DNA from: Thiomonas sp.
GTDB lineage: Bacteria > Pseudomonadota > Gammaproteobacteria > Burkholderiales > Burkholderiaceae_C
Reading direction: 5' to 3'
DNA length: 43,548 nt
Assembly (NCBI GenBank): GCA_023255715.1
Contig: JAGDVQ010000171.1
Coordinates: forward strand, 1-43,548
Each line of letters opens with the position of its first letter. The stretch's first letter is position 1. Below, one piece after another: positions 21,379-31,407 of the stretch. A program made the position numbers and the translations under genes. Below the pieces are notes generated by a model. That model was not told the origin of the DNA, made no database searches, and saw only the letters and a program-made list of their open reading frames with translations.

Positions 21379-22191
21379 TCAAGGGGCGGCGTCGCCTGTC
21401 TTTGGAGTGCTCGCGGCGACTGCAGGCATCGCGGGTGACGTACCGGGGATGCCACCATTCTCCGGGCCGTAGCTGTACTTGGCCAGAGGATTGGGCTCGC
21501 CCAGATCGATGAAGGGGCGGTCGCGCACCTCCTCAACCTGCGACTTGCGGCGTTGTTCGTAGGCACTGCGGGTGAAAACATAAGGGTCGAGCGAAATCTG
21601 GTCGAACAGATTGGAGGCGTCGAGCAGATTGGCACGGGTGTTCACCAGATTCAATGCCAGCGCACCGTAACTCGCGCTGGGCGGGCTGACCTGGGCAGTC
21701 GGCCCGTAGGCGAGGAACACGCCGGTGCCCGCTGCATCGCGCACCGTGCTCGGACCGTAGAACGGCAGCACCACATACGGCCCAGAGCCCACACCCCAGC
21801 GCGCCAAAGTGAGGCCAAAATCGTTGGGATGCTTGTAGATGCCCATTTCGGTCGCGATGTCCAGGGTCCCGAACAGCCCGAACACCGAGTTGACGCCCAC
21901 GCGCATGAAGGTGCTCAGGCCATCGTGCACATTGCCCTGCAGAAAATCATTGGTCATCGACCACACATCGCCGAAATTGCCGAAGAAGTTGGTGACACCG
22001 TGACGGATGGGCGTCGGCGTGATGTCCTTGTACCCGGTCGCAACTGGCTTGAGCACAGCCCGGTCCACCTTGTCGTTGATGGTGAACATCGCGCGGTTGT
22101 AGGGTTCGAGCGGGTCTTGCGGATTGTGCGTGGCACAGCCGCCCAGCGCAGCCAGCGCCAGCACGGGCAGAAGACGGGTGAGTTGCTTCAT
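21379..22191 (-). CDS. mlaA: Phospholipid-binding lipoprotein MlaA (VacJ)
   Basis: Lipobox LAALGGC; DPLEPYNRAMFTINDKVDRAVLKPVATGYKDITP. Confidence 0.96.
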   Translation of the reverse strand: MKQLTRLLPVLALAALGGCATHNPQDPLEPYNRAMFTINDKVDRAVLKPVATGYKDITPTPIRHGVTNFFGNFGDVWSMTNDFLQGNVHDGLSTFMRVGVNSVFGLFGTLDIATEMGIYKHPNDFGLTLARWGVGSGPYVVLPFYGPSTVRDAAGTGVFLAYGPTAQVSPPSASYGALALNLVNTRANLLDASNLFDQISLDPYVFTRSAYEQRRKSQVEEVRDRPFIDLGEPNPLAKYSYGPENGGIPGTSPAMPAVAASTPKTGDAAP

Positions 22192-22664
22192 TTGCTGTCC
22201 CCCGCGCCGCTGGATGCAGCCTTGTTGTAGAGAAACTGGCCGATCAGGTTTTCCAGCACCACGGCCGACTGGGTGTTGCGGATGACTGAACCATTGGTGA
22301 GATTTTTCTCACTGCCGCCGGGGCTGAAGTCGACGTACTGATCGCCGAGCAGTCCGGCTGTGAGGATCTTGGCCGAGGTATCGACCGGAAATTTGAACCG
22401 CTGGTCAATGGCCATGTGCACATCGGCCTGGAAGGTCTGATTGTCGAAGCTGATGGAGGTCACCCGCCCGACGACCACACCTGCGCTCTTGACAGGAGCA
22501 TCCGCCTTCAGCCCGCCAATGTTGTCGAACCGCGCTGTCACTGAATAGGTCGGCCCCCAATTGATCTGCAACAGGTTGCCCGCCTTGAGCGCCAGGAACA
22601 GCAGGGCCGCCGCGCCCAGCACGACCAGAATACCCACCCAGAGATCGATTTTTCGTTGATTCAT
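22188..22664 (-). CDS. mlaD: Outer membrane lipid asymmetry protein MlaD (MCE domain)
   Basis: MNQRKIDLWVGILVVLGAAALLFLALKAGN; MCE motif FDNIGGLKADAPVKSAGVVVGRV. Confidence 0.95.
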   Translation of the reverse strand: MNQRKIDLWVGILVVLGAAALLFLALKAGNLLQINWGPTYSVTARFDNIGGLKADAPVKSAGVVVGRVTSISFDNQTFQADVHMAIDQRFKFPVDTSAKILTAGLLGDQYVDFSPGGSEKNLTNGSVIRNTQSAVVLENLIGQFLYNKAASSGAGDSK

Positions 22665-22691
22665 TTGCGACAACTCCAGGGCCTCATGCCC

Positions 22692-23474
22692 TCAGGTGCT
22701 GAACATCATGGCGGTCAGCACGAAATCCAGTGCCAGCACCGCCAGCGACGCGATGACGACGGTGCGCGTCGTGGCGCGCGAAACGCCTTCCGGCGTGGGC
22801 TGGCTGCGCCAGCCTTGCAACAGCGCAACGAAAGTGACCGCCAAGCCGAACACCACACTCTTGATGACTCCGTTGCCAACGTCCTTGAACACATCGACCC
22901 CGCTTTGCATCTGCGACCAGAATTGCCCGGCGTCCACGCCGATCATCACCACGCCAACCACATAGCCGCCCATGATGCCCACCGCGCTGAACACAGCCGC
23001 CAGCAGGGGCATCACGATGACCCCCGCCCAGAACCGCGGCGCGAGCACGCGCACCACCGGATCGACCGCCATCATTTCCATGGCCGCAATCTGCTCGCCC
23101 GCTTTCATCAGGCCGATCTCGGCTGTGAGCGAGGTGCCGGCACGGCCGGCAAACAGCAGGGCCGTGACCACCGGCCCGAGTTCACGCACCAGCGACAGGG
23201 CCACCAGCACCCCGAGTGCGCTCGATGAACCGTAGCGCGACAGGGTGTAGTAACCCTGCAGCCCAAGCACGAAGCCGACGAACAGCCCGGACACGGCAAT
23301 GATGACCAGCGACAGATTGCCGAGAAAATACATCTGCTGAATCAGCAGACTCGGGCGCATGAACACGCGGCCGACCAACAGCAGCAGCCGGGCGAACAGC
23401 CGGGCCGCGTAGCCAAGATCGCTCAACAGCTTGCGCGTTGCGGCGCCGATGGAGACCAGTCTGTCCGTGACCAT
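22692..23474 (-). CDS. mlaE: MlaE family lipid ABC transporter permease
   Basis: RELGPVVTALLFAGRAGTSLTAEIGLMKAGEQIAAMEMMAVDP. Confidence 0.95.
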   Translation of the reverse strand: MVTDRLVSIGAATRKLLSDLGYAARLFARLLLLVGRVFMRPSLLIQQMYFLGNLSLVIIAVSGLFVGFVLGLQGYYTLSRYGSSSALGVLVALSLVRELGPVVTALLFAGRAGTSLTAEIGLMKAGEQIAAMEMMAVDPVVRVLAPRFWAGVIVMPLLAAVFSAVGIMGGYVVGVVMIGVDAGQFWSQMQSGVDVFKDVGNGVIKSVVFGLAVTFVALLQGWRSQPTPEGVSRATTRTVVIASLAVLALDFVLTAMMFST

Positions 23475-24307
23475 CACGCGCGCCCTCCGTGCCCCGCTGC
23501 CGCGCGCAGGAAATCGTCGTCGATGGCCGCCGCGGGGTAATGAAAGTGCACCGGACCGTCCGGCTCGCCCCGCACGAACTGATGCACCAGCGGATCGGCG
23601 CTCTCGCGCATCTGTTGCGGCGTGCCGTGGGCAATCAGACTGCCGTTGCCGAGGATGTAGACATAATCGGCGATGTCGAAAGTCACCTCGACATCGTGCG
23701 ACACCACGATGCTGGTCAAGCCGAGCGCGTCGTTGAGGCTGCGGATCAACCGGGCCGAGATGCCAAGCGAAATGGGATCGAGGCCGGCAAACGGTTCGTC
23801 ATACATCACCAGCGCAGGATCGAGTGCGATGGCCCGGGCCATGGCCACGCGCCGCGCCATGCCGCCCGAGAGCTCGGCCGGATAGAGGTCGCGCGCGCCG
23901 CGCAGGCCGACCGCGTTGAGCTTCATCAGCACCAGGTCGCGGATCATCGATGCCGGAAGATCGGTGTGTTCGCGCAGCGGAAATGCCACGTTGTCGAACA
24001 CACGCATGTCCGTGAACAGCGCGCCGAACTGGAACAGCATGCCCATGCGCCGTCGCATGGCAAAGATCTGGTTTTGATCGGCGCCGGCCAGATCCTGCCC
24101 CTCGAACCGCACCGAACCGCGCTGCGGCTTGACCTGCCCGCTGATCAGCCGCAGCAGCGTGGTCTTGCCGCCTCCCGAGGCGCCCATGACTGCGACCACT
24201 TGACCGGGATGAATGGTCATGTCGATGTTGCGCAGAATCAGGCGCTCGCCATAGCCAAAATCGAGCGCGTCGATCTGAACGATGGCCGGGGCGGGCGACA
24301 CGGGCAT
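23474..24307 (-). CDS. mlaF: Lipid ABC transporter ATP-binding protein MlaF
   Basis: Walker A GASGGGKTT, LSGGMARRVAMARAIALDPALVMYDEPFAGLDP. Confidence 0.96.
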   Translation of the reverse strand: MPVSPAPAIVQIDALDFGYGERLILRNIDMTIHPGQVVAVMGASGGGKTTLLRLISGQVKPQRGSVRFEGQDLAGADQNQIFAMRRRMGMLFQFGALFTDMRVFDNVAFPLREHTDLPASMIRDLVLMKLNAVGLRGARDLYPAELSGGMARRVAMARAIALDPALVMYDEPFAGLDPISLGISARLIRSLNDALGLTSIVVSHDVEVTFDIADYVYILGNGSLIAHGTPQQMRESADPLVHQFVRGEPDGPVHFHYPAAAIDDDFLRAAAGHGGRA

Positions 24308-24481
24308 GGGATTTGTGAAAGTGGCTTTCAAGGACGACGTTGCAACGCACCGTCAAGACTTCAGACGGGCAGTCTGCGCTCAAAACAGCAGGCCATTCTA
24401 GGGATTTCCCGATCTGCCTGCCGAACCACGCCAAACCACGGGGCAGTAGCATCGCAGACCATTCTTGGAACATTGCCACAC

Positions 24482-25108
24482 ATGCCCGGACCCACCGTCG
24501 AATTCTGGAACGAACGTTTCCGCACGCACACGACTGGATGGGATCGCGGCGGCGTTCATCCCCATCTGCTGCACTGCCTGGCCTCTGGCGAATTACGGCC
24601 GTGCCGCATCCTGGTTCCGGGGTGCGGTGCGGGCCATGAAGTCGTGCATCTGGCCACCGCCGGTTTCGAGGTCACGGCGCTGGACTATGCGCAGGAGGCG
24701 GTCGATCGACTCAGGCAGCGCTTGCGCGAGCGCGGTTTGCAGGCGACGGTGCTGCAGGCCGATGTGCGGCAATGGGATGCGCCGCAAGCGTTCGATGCCA
24801 TCTGGGAGCAGACCTGTCTGTGCGCGCTCTACCCGGACGACTGGGCCCAGTACGCGCAGCGCCTGCATCGCTGGCTGCAGCCACAGGGCCGACTCTTTGC
24901 CCTGTTCATGCAGGCCGCCAAATCGGGCGCTGCCGAGGGCAAGATTGAAGGCCCGCCCTACCACTGCGACATTCTGGCAATGCGTGCAGTCTTTCCGGCC
25001 CGTCTGTGGCACTGGCCCAAGCCGCCCTACCCGCGCGTCCCCCACCCAGGCGGCTCAGCGGAACTGGCACTTGTTCTGACGCCCGGCGCAATCGCGGCGG
25101 AAGATTAG
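24482..25108 (+). CDS. SAM-dependent methyltransferase, thiopurine S-methyltransferase (TPMT)-like
   Basis: 209 aa; VEFWNERFRTHTTGWDRGG, ILVPGCGAGHEVVHLA, FDAIWEQTCLCAL, IEGPPYHC; longer ORF extension is antisense to mlaF. Confidence 0.88.
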   Translation: MPGPTVEFWNERFRTHTTGWDRGGVHPHLLHCLASGELRPCRILVPGCGAGHEVVHLATAGFEVTALDYAQEAVDRLRQRLRERGLQATVLQADVRQWDAPQAFDAIWEQTCLCALYPDDWAQYAQRLHRWLQPQGRLFALFMQAAKSGAAEGKIEGPPYHCDILAMRAVFPARLWHWPKPPYPRVPHPGGSAELALVLTPGAIAAED

Positions 25109-25115
25109 GACCTGT

Positions 25116-25901
25116 TCACGCCACATCCGCCCCTGCGCTGGTGCACACCACATCAGCGGACTCAACGGGCTCCCTGGGCGGCTTTGTGCCGTTTCGTGCA
25201 TTCAGGCAGCGAAACTCCCAGGCGCGCAACTTGTTCTGATCGAGAATTTCGACCCCGCCGTACTGCAAGCGCAACACACCGTCGGTCTCCAGCCGCTGAA
25301 ACGCCTGATTCACCCGTTGGCGAGACAAATTGCAAAGTTGCCCGATTTCCGACTGGGTTACCCGCAGTGCCCCACCATTCGCCCCAGCCAGGGGATGAAA
25401 CAAATGGCGCAGCGTGCGTGCAACAATGGATTCCGCGCCGCCCTGATGATCATCCAATGCCTGCAGAGTCATCAGTTCCAGGCGGTCATTGAGTTGCTGC
25501 AGCAGATAATGGCTGAAACCGATATTCCGATCCAGCAGCCAGAGAAACGTCTCCCGGGGAACCAGCGCCAGTTCGCAATCTCGAATGGCGAGAGCCTGAT
25601 AACGCCAGACCCCCTGGCGCATCAATGTTCCTTCGCCAAACCAGCCCCCGGCGCCAATACCGGAATAGACCAGCGGCTTTCCGCTCACCGTCGTGACGTT
25701 GAATTTGGCGAGACCGGACATCACGCCAATCCAATGCAGAGCGGGCATACCGTAACGCTGCAGTGGCTCTCCGCTGCGCACAGTCTGGTAAGACACTTCG
25801 GAAACCACGCGCACCTTCTCGGCCGGTTGCAGGCGCCCCCACCAGCCACTCCGTGCTGCCCAGTTTGGAATTTTGCAATCGTTCATCGCATCGCTCATCA
25901 A
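25116..25901 (-). CDS. Crp/Fnr family transcriptional regulator
   Basis: cNMP-binding-like N-terminus (GAGGWFGEGTLM) and C-terminal HTH (VTQSEIGQLCNLSRQRVNQAFQRLETDGVLRL). Confidence 0.9.
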   Translation of the reverse strand: MMSDAMNDCKIPNWAARSGWWGRLQPAEKVRVVSEVSYQTVRSGEPLQRYGMPALHWIGVMSGLAKFNVTTVSGKPLVYSGIGAGGWFGEGTLMRQGVWRYQALAIRDCELALVPRETFLWLLDRNIGFSHYLLQQLNDRLELMTLQALDDHQGGAESIVARTLRHLFHPLAGANGGALRVTQSEIGQLCNLSRQRVNQAFQRLETDGVLRLQYGGVEILDQNKLRAWEFRCLNARNGTKPPREPVESADVVCTSAGADVA

Positions 25902-25975
25902 AATGAGTCTCTATGCTCGTCATTTTCCATCACCCATGGCGCTGCAACTTGTAATCGTCATGTCAGAACGAAAGC

Positions 25976-26019
25976 ACCAATGACAAAAACCGGGGAAGTC
26001 CCCGGTCTTTGTCATTGGT
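25976..26019 (-). terminator. Near-perfect 44-bp inverted repeat, probably a (bidirectional) terminator of the H-NS-like gene
   Basis: ACCAATGACAAAAACCGGGGA-AG-TCCCCGGTCTTTGTCATTGGT, 21-bp arms with one mismatch; minus strand has ACCGGGGA CT TCCCCGGT followed by TTTTG. Confidence 0.75.
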
Positions 26020-26065
26020 TCCGCTGCGCCGCAACCGAGCGGCGGCAGATGATGAAATCTGCAGA

Positions 26066-26365
26066 TCAAATCAGGAAGGATTCCTTGCTCTTGCCGCTGT
26101 CGACAGCATTTTGCAGCCAGCGCGGCATCTTTCCGCGCCCGGTCCAGGTTTCCCCGGTTTGTGCATTGCGATATTTGGGTGCAACCGTCGACCCTTTGGA
26201 AGACGCACCGGCACGGCGCGAGCCGAGATCGGCAAGGGTAATGCCGTATTCGTCCATTTTTGCGCGAATATCCGCCACCACTGCCGCAATTTCCGCCTTG
26301 CGCTGGGCCTCGGCCTGTTGTTTGAGCGCTTCGATTTGTGACTGCAATTCTTTATAGGTTGCCAT
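26066..26365 (-). CDS. H-NS family histone-like nucleoid-structuring protein
   Basis: MATYKELQSQIEALKQQAEAQRKAEIAAVVADIRAKMDEYGITLADL...; DNA-binding motif GETWTGRGKMPRWLQ. Confidence 0.93.
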   Translation of the reverse strand: MATYKELQSQIEALKQQAEAQRKAEIAAVVADIRAKMDEYGITLADLGSRRAGASSKGSTVAPKYRNAQTGETWTGRGKMPRWLQNAVDSGKSKESFLI

Positions 26366-26421
26366 GTGTGTCTGCTCCTGCATTGAAAGTTGAAACGATG
26401 CAGATCATACGACAGAACAAC

Positions 26422-26448
26422 AAATAAAAAAGCCCGTATCAAACGGGC
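26422..26448 (-). terminator. Rho-independent terminator of the pnt operon
   Basis: Minus strand GCCCGT-TTGAT-ACGGGC followed by TTTTTTATTTG, just downstream of the pntB stop. Confidence 0.85.
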
Positions 26449-26492
26449 CTTTCAAAGTGGAGCCATCAAACTCGGCAAAGTGTTTTCATGAA

Positions 26493-27929
26493 TTACTCGA
26501 TCGCCTTGGTGATGTCCTCGACCACCTTCTTCGCATCGCCAAAGACCATCATGGTCTTGTCCATGTAAAACAATTCATTGTCCAGACCAGCATATCCAGC
26601 CGCCATCGAACGCTTGTTCACGATCACCGTTTTCGCCTTGTAGGCCTCGAGAATCGGCATGCCGGCAATCGGTGATTTTGGATCGGTTTTGGCTGCGGGA
26701 TTGACCACATCGTTGGCGCCAAGAATCACCGCCACGTCCGCCTGCCCGAATTCGGGGTTGATGTCGTCCATCTCAAAAACCTGATCGTACGGGACTTCGG
26801 CTTCTGCGAGCAGCACATTCATATGGCCGGGCATGCGACCAGCCACCGGGTGAATGGCATATTTCACCTGCACGCCGTGTTCGGTGAGTTTCTGCGCGAG
26901 TTCCTTGACGGCATGCTGTGCGCGTGCGACCGCCAGGCCATATCCCGGGACGATAATCACGGTTTCGGCATTCGACAGCAGGAATGCGGCGTCATCTGCG
27001 CTGCCCGACTTGACCGCGCGCTGCTGGGTTTGCGCCCCGCTGCCTGACGCCTCCGCGCCAAAGCCACCCAGAATCACGCTGATGAACGACCGATTCATCG
27101 CCTTGCACATGATGTAGCTCAGAATCGCACCTGACGACCCAACCAGCGATCCGGCGATGATGAGCATATTGTTCTCGAGCGAAAAACCAATGCCTGCAGC
27201 CGCCCAGCCGGAGTAACTGTTGAGCATGGACACGACCACCGGCATGTCGGCACCGCCGATCGGAATAATGATCAGCACGCCCAGAACAAACGCCAGCGCC
27301 ATCATGATGAGAAATGGCGTCCACGACAACGTGGCAAAAAACCAGATGCCACAGGCCACTGCGGCCAGGCCAATGATCAGATTCACCCAGTGCTGGGCTG
27401 GAAAACGCACAGGCGCGCCCTGAAACAGCCGGAACTTGTAGCGTCCGGACAATTTGCCGAAGGCAATGACGGAGCCGCTGAAAGTCACGGCGCCGATGAT
27501 GGTGCCAATGAACAGTTCAACGCGATTGCCCGCCGGCAGCGGATCTCCCGCTGCCTGAACGATGCCAAAGGCATGCGGTTCTGCCACGGCCGCAACGGCA
27601 ATGAACACCGCTGCCAGGCCGATCATGCTGTGCATGAAGGCCACGAGTTCCGGCATTTTGGTCATTTCAACCCGGTTGGCCATGACCGCGCCAATCCCGC
27701 CACCGACCACCAGCCCGAGGAGCACATAACTCAGGCCCAGCGTACCGGCGTCCCCACCGATTTTGATAATCAGCGCAACCGTGGTGAGGACAGCGATCCC
27801 CATGCCGACCATGCCGAACACATTCCCGCGTCGGCTGGTTGTCGGATGGGACAACCCCTTGAGCGCCTGAATGAAAAAGACCGCTGCCAGCAAATACAGC
27901 AGGGTGACCAGATTCATACTGAGAGTCAT
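26493..27929 (-). CDS. pntB: NAD(P) transhydrogenase subunit beta PntB
   Basis: 478 aa; multi-TM N-terminus; VIIVPGYGLAVARAQHAVKEL, GRMPGHMNVLLAEA, MAAGYAGLDNELFY. Confidence 0.96.
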   Translation of the reverse strand: MTLSMNLVTLLYLLAAVFFIQALKGLSHPTTSRRGNVFGMVGMGIAVLTTVALIIKIGGDAGTLGLSYVLLGLVVGGGIGAVMANRVEMTKMPELVAFMHSMIGLAAVFIAVAAVAEPHAFGIVQAAGDPLPAGNRVELFIGTIIGAVTFSGSVIAFGKLSGRYKFRLFQGAPVRFPAQHWVNLIIGLAAVACGIWFFATLSWTPFLIMMALAFVLGVLIIIPIGGADMPVVVSMLNSYSGWAAAGIGFSLENNMLIIAGSLVGSSGAILSYIMCKAMNRSFISVILGGFGAEASGSGAQTQQRAVKSGSADDAAFLLSNAETVIIVPGYGLAVARAQHAVKELAQKLTEHGVQVKYAIHPVAGRMPGHMNVLLAEAEVPYDQVFEMDDINPEFGQADVAVILGANDVVNPAAKTDPKSPIAGMPILEAYKAKTVIVNKRSMAAGYAGLDNELFYMDKTMMVFGDAKKVVEDITKAIE

Positions 27930-28030
27930 ACCTTGATTCCTTGGTGCTGCACGCGGAGCTTGGTGTGTCGAAATGATTTGAATGGCATTGCGTTCACCAC
28001 AACCGCGTCAGTGAGCCGTTGGGATGTCTA

Positions 28031-28333
28031 TTATTTTTTTTCGCCGGTTTTCTTCTTGAACATGGCCAGCATGCGCCGGGTCACAAGAAACCCGCCAAAC
28101 ACATTCACCGCAGCCAGAGCAACGGCCAGAGTCCCCATCACCTTGCCCAGCGGAGTGACGGTCAGCGCGGCGGCAAGCATGGCCCCGACAATGATGATGG
28201 CGGAAATGGCATTGGTCACCGCCATGAGCGGCGTATGCAATGCCGGCGTGACATTCCAGACCACGTGATAGCCGACATAGATGGCCAGAACAAAAATGGT
28301 GAAGTTGATCACCAGGGGAGAGATTTCATGCAT
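28031..28333 (-). CDS. pntAB: NAD(P) transhydrogenase subunit alpha, C-terminal membrane part (PntAB)
   Basis: 100 aa; [32 protein letters not shown]. Confidence 0.94.
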   Translation of the reverse strand: MHEISPLVINFTIFVLAIYVGYHVVWNVTPALHTPLMAVTNAISAIIIVGAMLAAALTVTPLGKVMGTLAVALAAVNVFGGFLVTRRMLAMFKKKTGEKK

Positions 28334-28380
28334 GGTTCAGAGTCCTTCGTCTTCGATCGGAATGGATTGCTCGTTGCGAT

Positions 28381-29502
28381 TCAGGCCGTCTTGCGCAGCA
28401 GTTGCCCGTCGCGGCACATCAGACAGGCCGCGACAATATCGTCTTCCATGTTGACGACAAAACCCTTTTCCTTGTCGAACACCAGTTTGAGAAAATCGAG
28501 CACATTGCGCGCATAAAGCGCTGAGGCATCCGCCGCAACCAGGGCGGGCAGATTGGTTTCACCCACCAGCGTGACACCATGCTTGACAACGGTTTTCCCC
28601 GCCTCGGTCAACGGGCAGTTACCGCCCTGCGCCGCTGCCATGTCGATAATCACCGAGCCCGGTTTCATCGACTTGACCATGTCTTCGGTAATCAGCACCG
28701 GTGCGCGGCGTCCGGGAATGAGCGCAGTGGAAATCACCACATTGGCCTGCTTGACCCGCTCGGCGACCTGCGCAGCCTGGCGCTGCATCCAGCTTGCAGG
28801 CATGGGCCGCGCGTAACCGCCCACGCCTTGTGCAATATCGCGCTCCTCATCGGTTTCAAATGGCACATCGATGAATTTGGCGCCCAATGATTCCACTTGT
28901 TCCTTCACCGCGGGCCGCACATCGGAGGCCTCGATCACGGCGCCGAGGCGCTTTGCGGTGGCAATGGCCTGCAAACCCGCAACGCCCGCACCCAGAACCA
29001 CCACACGGGCCGCCTTGACCGTGCCGGCTGCCGTCATCAGCATGGGCATGAAGCGCTGGTAGATGTTTGCCGCGAGGATGACCGCCTTGTAACCGGCAAT
29101 ATTGGCCTGGCTGGACAACACGTCCATGCTCTGAGCCCGGGAGGTACGGGGGGCAGCTTCGAGAGCGAAGGCGGTCAGGCCAGCGGCCGTCATGGCATGG
29201 AGGCCATCGACATTGAACGGATCGAGCATGCCCACCAGCACGGTACCCGGCTTCATCAAGGCCAGTTCATCCGCCGTGGGCGGACGCACCTTCAACACCA
29301 TCTCGGCAGCAAACGCCTCGTCACGGCCGACAATGGTCGCACCAGCGGCGATGTAATCTGCATCCGGTGCATCTGCGTGCACACCGGCATTGGCCTGCAT
29401 CGCGATGGAGTGCCCCTGGGCGACCAACTTCTTGACTGTTTCCGGTGTTGCTGCAACACGGGCTTCGCCGGCCAGGGTTTCTGCCGGAATGCCAATACGC
29501 AT
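28381..29502 (-). CDS. pntAA: NAD(P) transhydrogenase subunit alpha, soluble part (PntAA)
   Basis: 373 aa; MRIGIPAETLAGEARVAATPETVKKL; VVLGAGVAGLQAIATAKRLGA. Confidence 0.95.
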   Translation of the reverse strand: MRIGIPAETLAGEARVAATPETVKKLVAQGHSIAMQANAGVHADAPDADYIAAGATIVGRDEAFAAEMVLKVRPPTADELALMKPGTVLVGMLDPFNVDGLHAMTAAGLTAFALEAAPRTSRAQSMDVLSSQANIAGYKAVILAANIYQRFMPMLMTAAGTVKAARVVVLGAGVAGLQAIATAKRLGAVIEASDVRPAVKEQVESLGAKFIDVPFETDEERDIAQGVGGYARPMPASWMQRQAAQVAERVKQANVVISTALIPGRRAPVLITEDMVKSMKPGSVIIDMAAAQGGNCPLTEAGKTVVKHGVTLVGETNLPALVAADASALYARNVLDFLKLVFDKEKGFVVNMEDDIVAACLMCRDGQLLRKTA

Positions 29503-29742
29503 GGAGTCTCTCCTATGAAATCTTCTTTATTCAGGTCTGAAAACAGTTGAGAACCACGAGTCGCACAATAGACGACGACCTGCAACAACCCTGTTTGTTC
29601 GACCGATTCACCAAAGCTGTGCATTATCTCGCGTTTTCCCTAGGGTTGCTCGGACGCAAATGGCCGACACGCGGAAAACACTTTTGCATTTTCCAACAGC
29701 CTTGCCAAGCTCCTTCCCCAACCTTTCGAACACCGATTCAGC

Positions 29743-30228
29743 ATGCTCCCACATCTCACTGCACGCCCGCGCGTGACTGTCGCCGCCCTGATTGAACAAG
29801 ACGGTCGTTTCCTTCTGGTGGAGGAACAGACACCGGACGGTCTTCGTCTGAACCAGCCTGCGGGCCATCTGGAGGCGGGTGAAAGCCCGCAGCAAGGCGT
29901 GGTGCGTGAAGCGCTGGAGGAAACCGGCCGGGTGTTCGCTCCACTGGGGCTGGTTGGTGTGTATCTGTCGCGCACAAGGCGCACCACCGAGCACGGTGTG
30001 CAGGATGTGAGCTACCTGCGTCTTGCGTTTTTCGGGTTGGCTTCTGCCCCCGACCCCCAGCGCGCACTCGATGACGGCATCGTACGCACGCTGTGGATGG
30101 ACGTCGACGCACTGCGCGCCAGCACCAGCCGCCATCGCAGTCCATTGGTGCTGCGCTGCGTGGAGGACTATCTGCGCGGGCAACGCTATCCGCTGGATCT
30201 GATCTCGACCGATCCGAGCGTGTTCTGA
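29743..30228 (+). CDS. NUDIX hydrolase (NudJ-like)
   Basis: Nudix box GHLEAGESPQQGVVREALEETG; adjacent to mnmA. Confidence 0.9.
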   Translation: MLPHLTARPRVTVAALIEQDGRFLLVEEQTPDGLRLNQPAGHLEAGESPQQGVVREALEETGRVFAPLGLVGVYLSRTRRTTEHGVQDVSYLRLAFFGLASAPDPQRALDDGIVRTLWMDVDALRASTSRHRSPLVLRCVEDYLRGQRYPLDLISTDPSVF

Positions 30229-30276
30229 ATCCGTGGCCCGTCAACGTCCAGCCCGACGGGTTTCTACAATTTGCGC

Positions 30277-31374
30277 ATGATGACTTCTTCTCGCGGCACC
30301 GTGGTGGTCGGGCTATCCGGCGGCGTGGACTCCTCCGTGTCGGCCTGGCTGTTGAAGCAACAGGGCTACAACGTGGTGGGCCTGTTTATGAAAAACTGGG
30401 AGGACGACGATGACAGCGAATACTGCTCCTCCCGTCAGGACTGGCTCGACGCGGCCAGCGTGGCAGACCGCATCGGCATCGACATCGAGGCGGTCAATTT
30501 CGCCGCGGAATACAAAGAGCGCGTGTTCGCCGAATTCCTCCAGGAATACGCCGCCGGGCGCACGCCAAACCCTGACGTGCTGTGCAATGCCGAGATCAAG
30601 TTCAAGGCGTTTCTCGACCACGCCATGCGCCTGGGTGCAGACAGAATCGCCACCGGGCATTACGCGCGGGTGCGACAGACAGACCAGGGATTCGCCTTGC
30701 TGCGCGGCCTCGATCCCGCCAAGGACCAGAGCTACTTTCTGCACCGGCTCAACCAGGCGCAGCTCGCGCGCACACTCTTTCCAGTCGGCGAACTGGAGAA
30801 GACCGCGGTGCGCCGCATCGCCGCCGAGATCGGCCTGCACAATGCGCGCAAGAAAGATTCCACCGGCATCTGCTTCATCGGTGAGCGTCCGTTCCGCGAG
30901 TTTCTCGGTCGCTATCTGCCGACGCGGCCTGGGCCGATGAACACGCCGGAGGGCAAGACCGTGGGCCAGCATGTGGGCCTCGCCTTCTACACCCTGGGGC
31001 AACGCAAGGGCATCGGTCTGGGCGGCAGCAAAACAGGCAACGGCGAACCCTGGTTCGTCGCGGGAAAAGACCTGGAACGCAACACCCTGATCGTGGCGCA
31101 AGGCCATGACCATCCACTGCTGCAAAGCCGCTCGCTCCGGGCCCTGTCGGCCAGTTGGGTGGCCGGGCAGGCGCCTGAAGATGGTGCGGTGATGGGTGCG
31201 AAAACCCGCTACCGACAAACCGACGCGGTGTGCCGCTACCGTGCGCACAGCGCATCGGAGTTTGCCCTGGATTTTCAGACGCCGCAGTGGGCGGTCACGC
31301 CGGGGCAATCGGCGGTGCTCTATGCAGGAGAGGTGTGCCTGGGCGGCGGCATCATCGAGGCCGCTGCAAGTTGA
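30277..31374 (+). CDS. mnmA: tRNA-specific 2-thiouridylase MnmA
   Basis: [50 protein letters not shown]. Confidence 0.97.
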   Translation: MMTSSRGTVVVGLSGGVDSSVSAWLLKQQGYNVVGLFMKNWEDDDDSEYCSSRQDWLDAASVADRIGIDIEAVNFAAEYKERVFAEFLQEYAAGRTPNPDVLCNAEIKFKAFLDHAMRLGADRIATGHYARVRQTDQGFALLRGLDPAKDQSYFLHRLNQAQLARTLFPVGELEKTAVRRIAAEIGLHNARKKDSTGICFIGERPFREFLGRYLPTRPGPMNTPEGKTVGQHVGLAFYTLGQRKGIGLGGSKTGNGEPWFVAGKDLERNTLIVAQGHDHPLLQSRSLRALSASWVAGQAPEDGAVMGAKTRYRQTDAVCRYRAHSASEFALDFQTPQWAVTPGQSAVLYAGEVCLGGGIIEAAAS

Positions 31375-31407
31375 AGGCGCAGGAACGCAGGCCTGCGCAA
31401 CAGACGC

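Noticed and set aside
23489-24481. N-terminal extension of the methyltransferase ORF
   Set aside because: Extension is antisense to mlaF; the real start is MPGPTVEFW at 24482.
31377-31398. Inverted repeat GCGCAGG/CCTGCGC between mnmA and the CsoR-like gene
   Set aside because: Short stem with 8-nt loop and no T-tract; plausible weak convergent terminator but not well enough supported.
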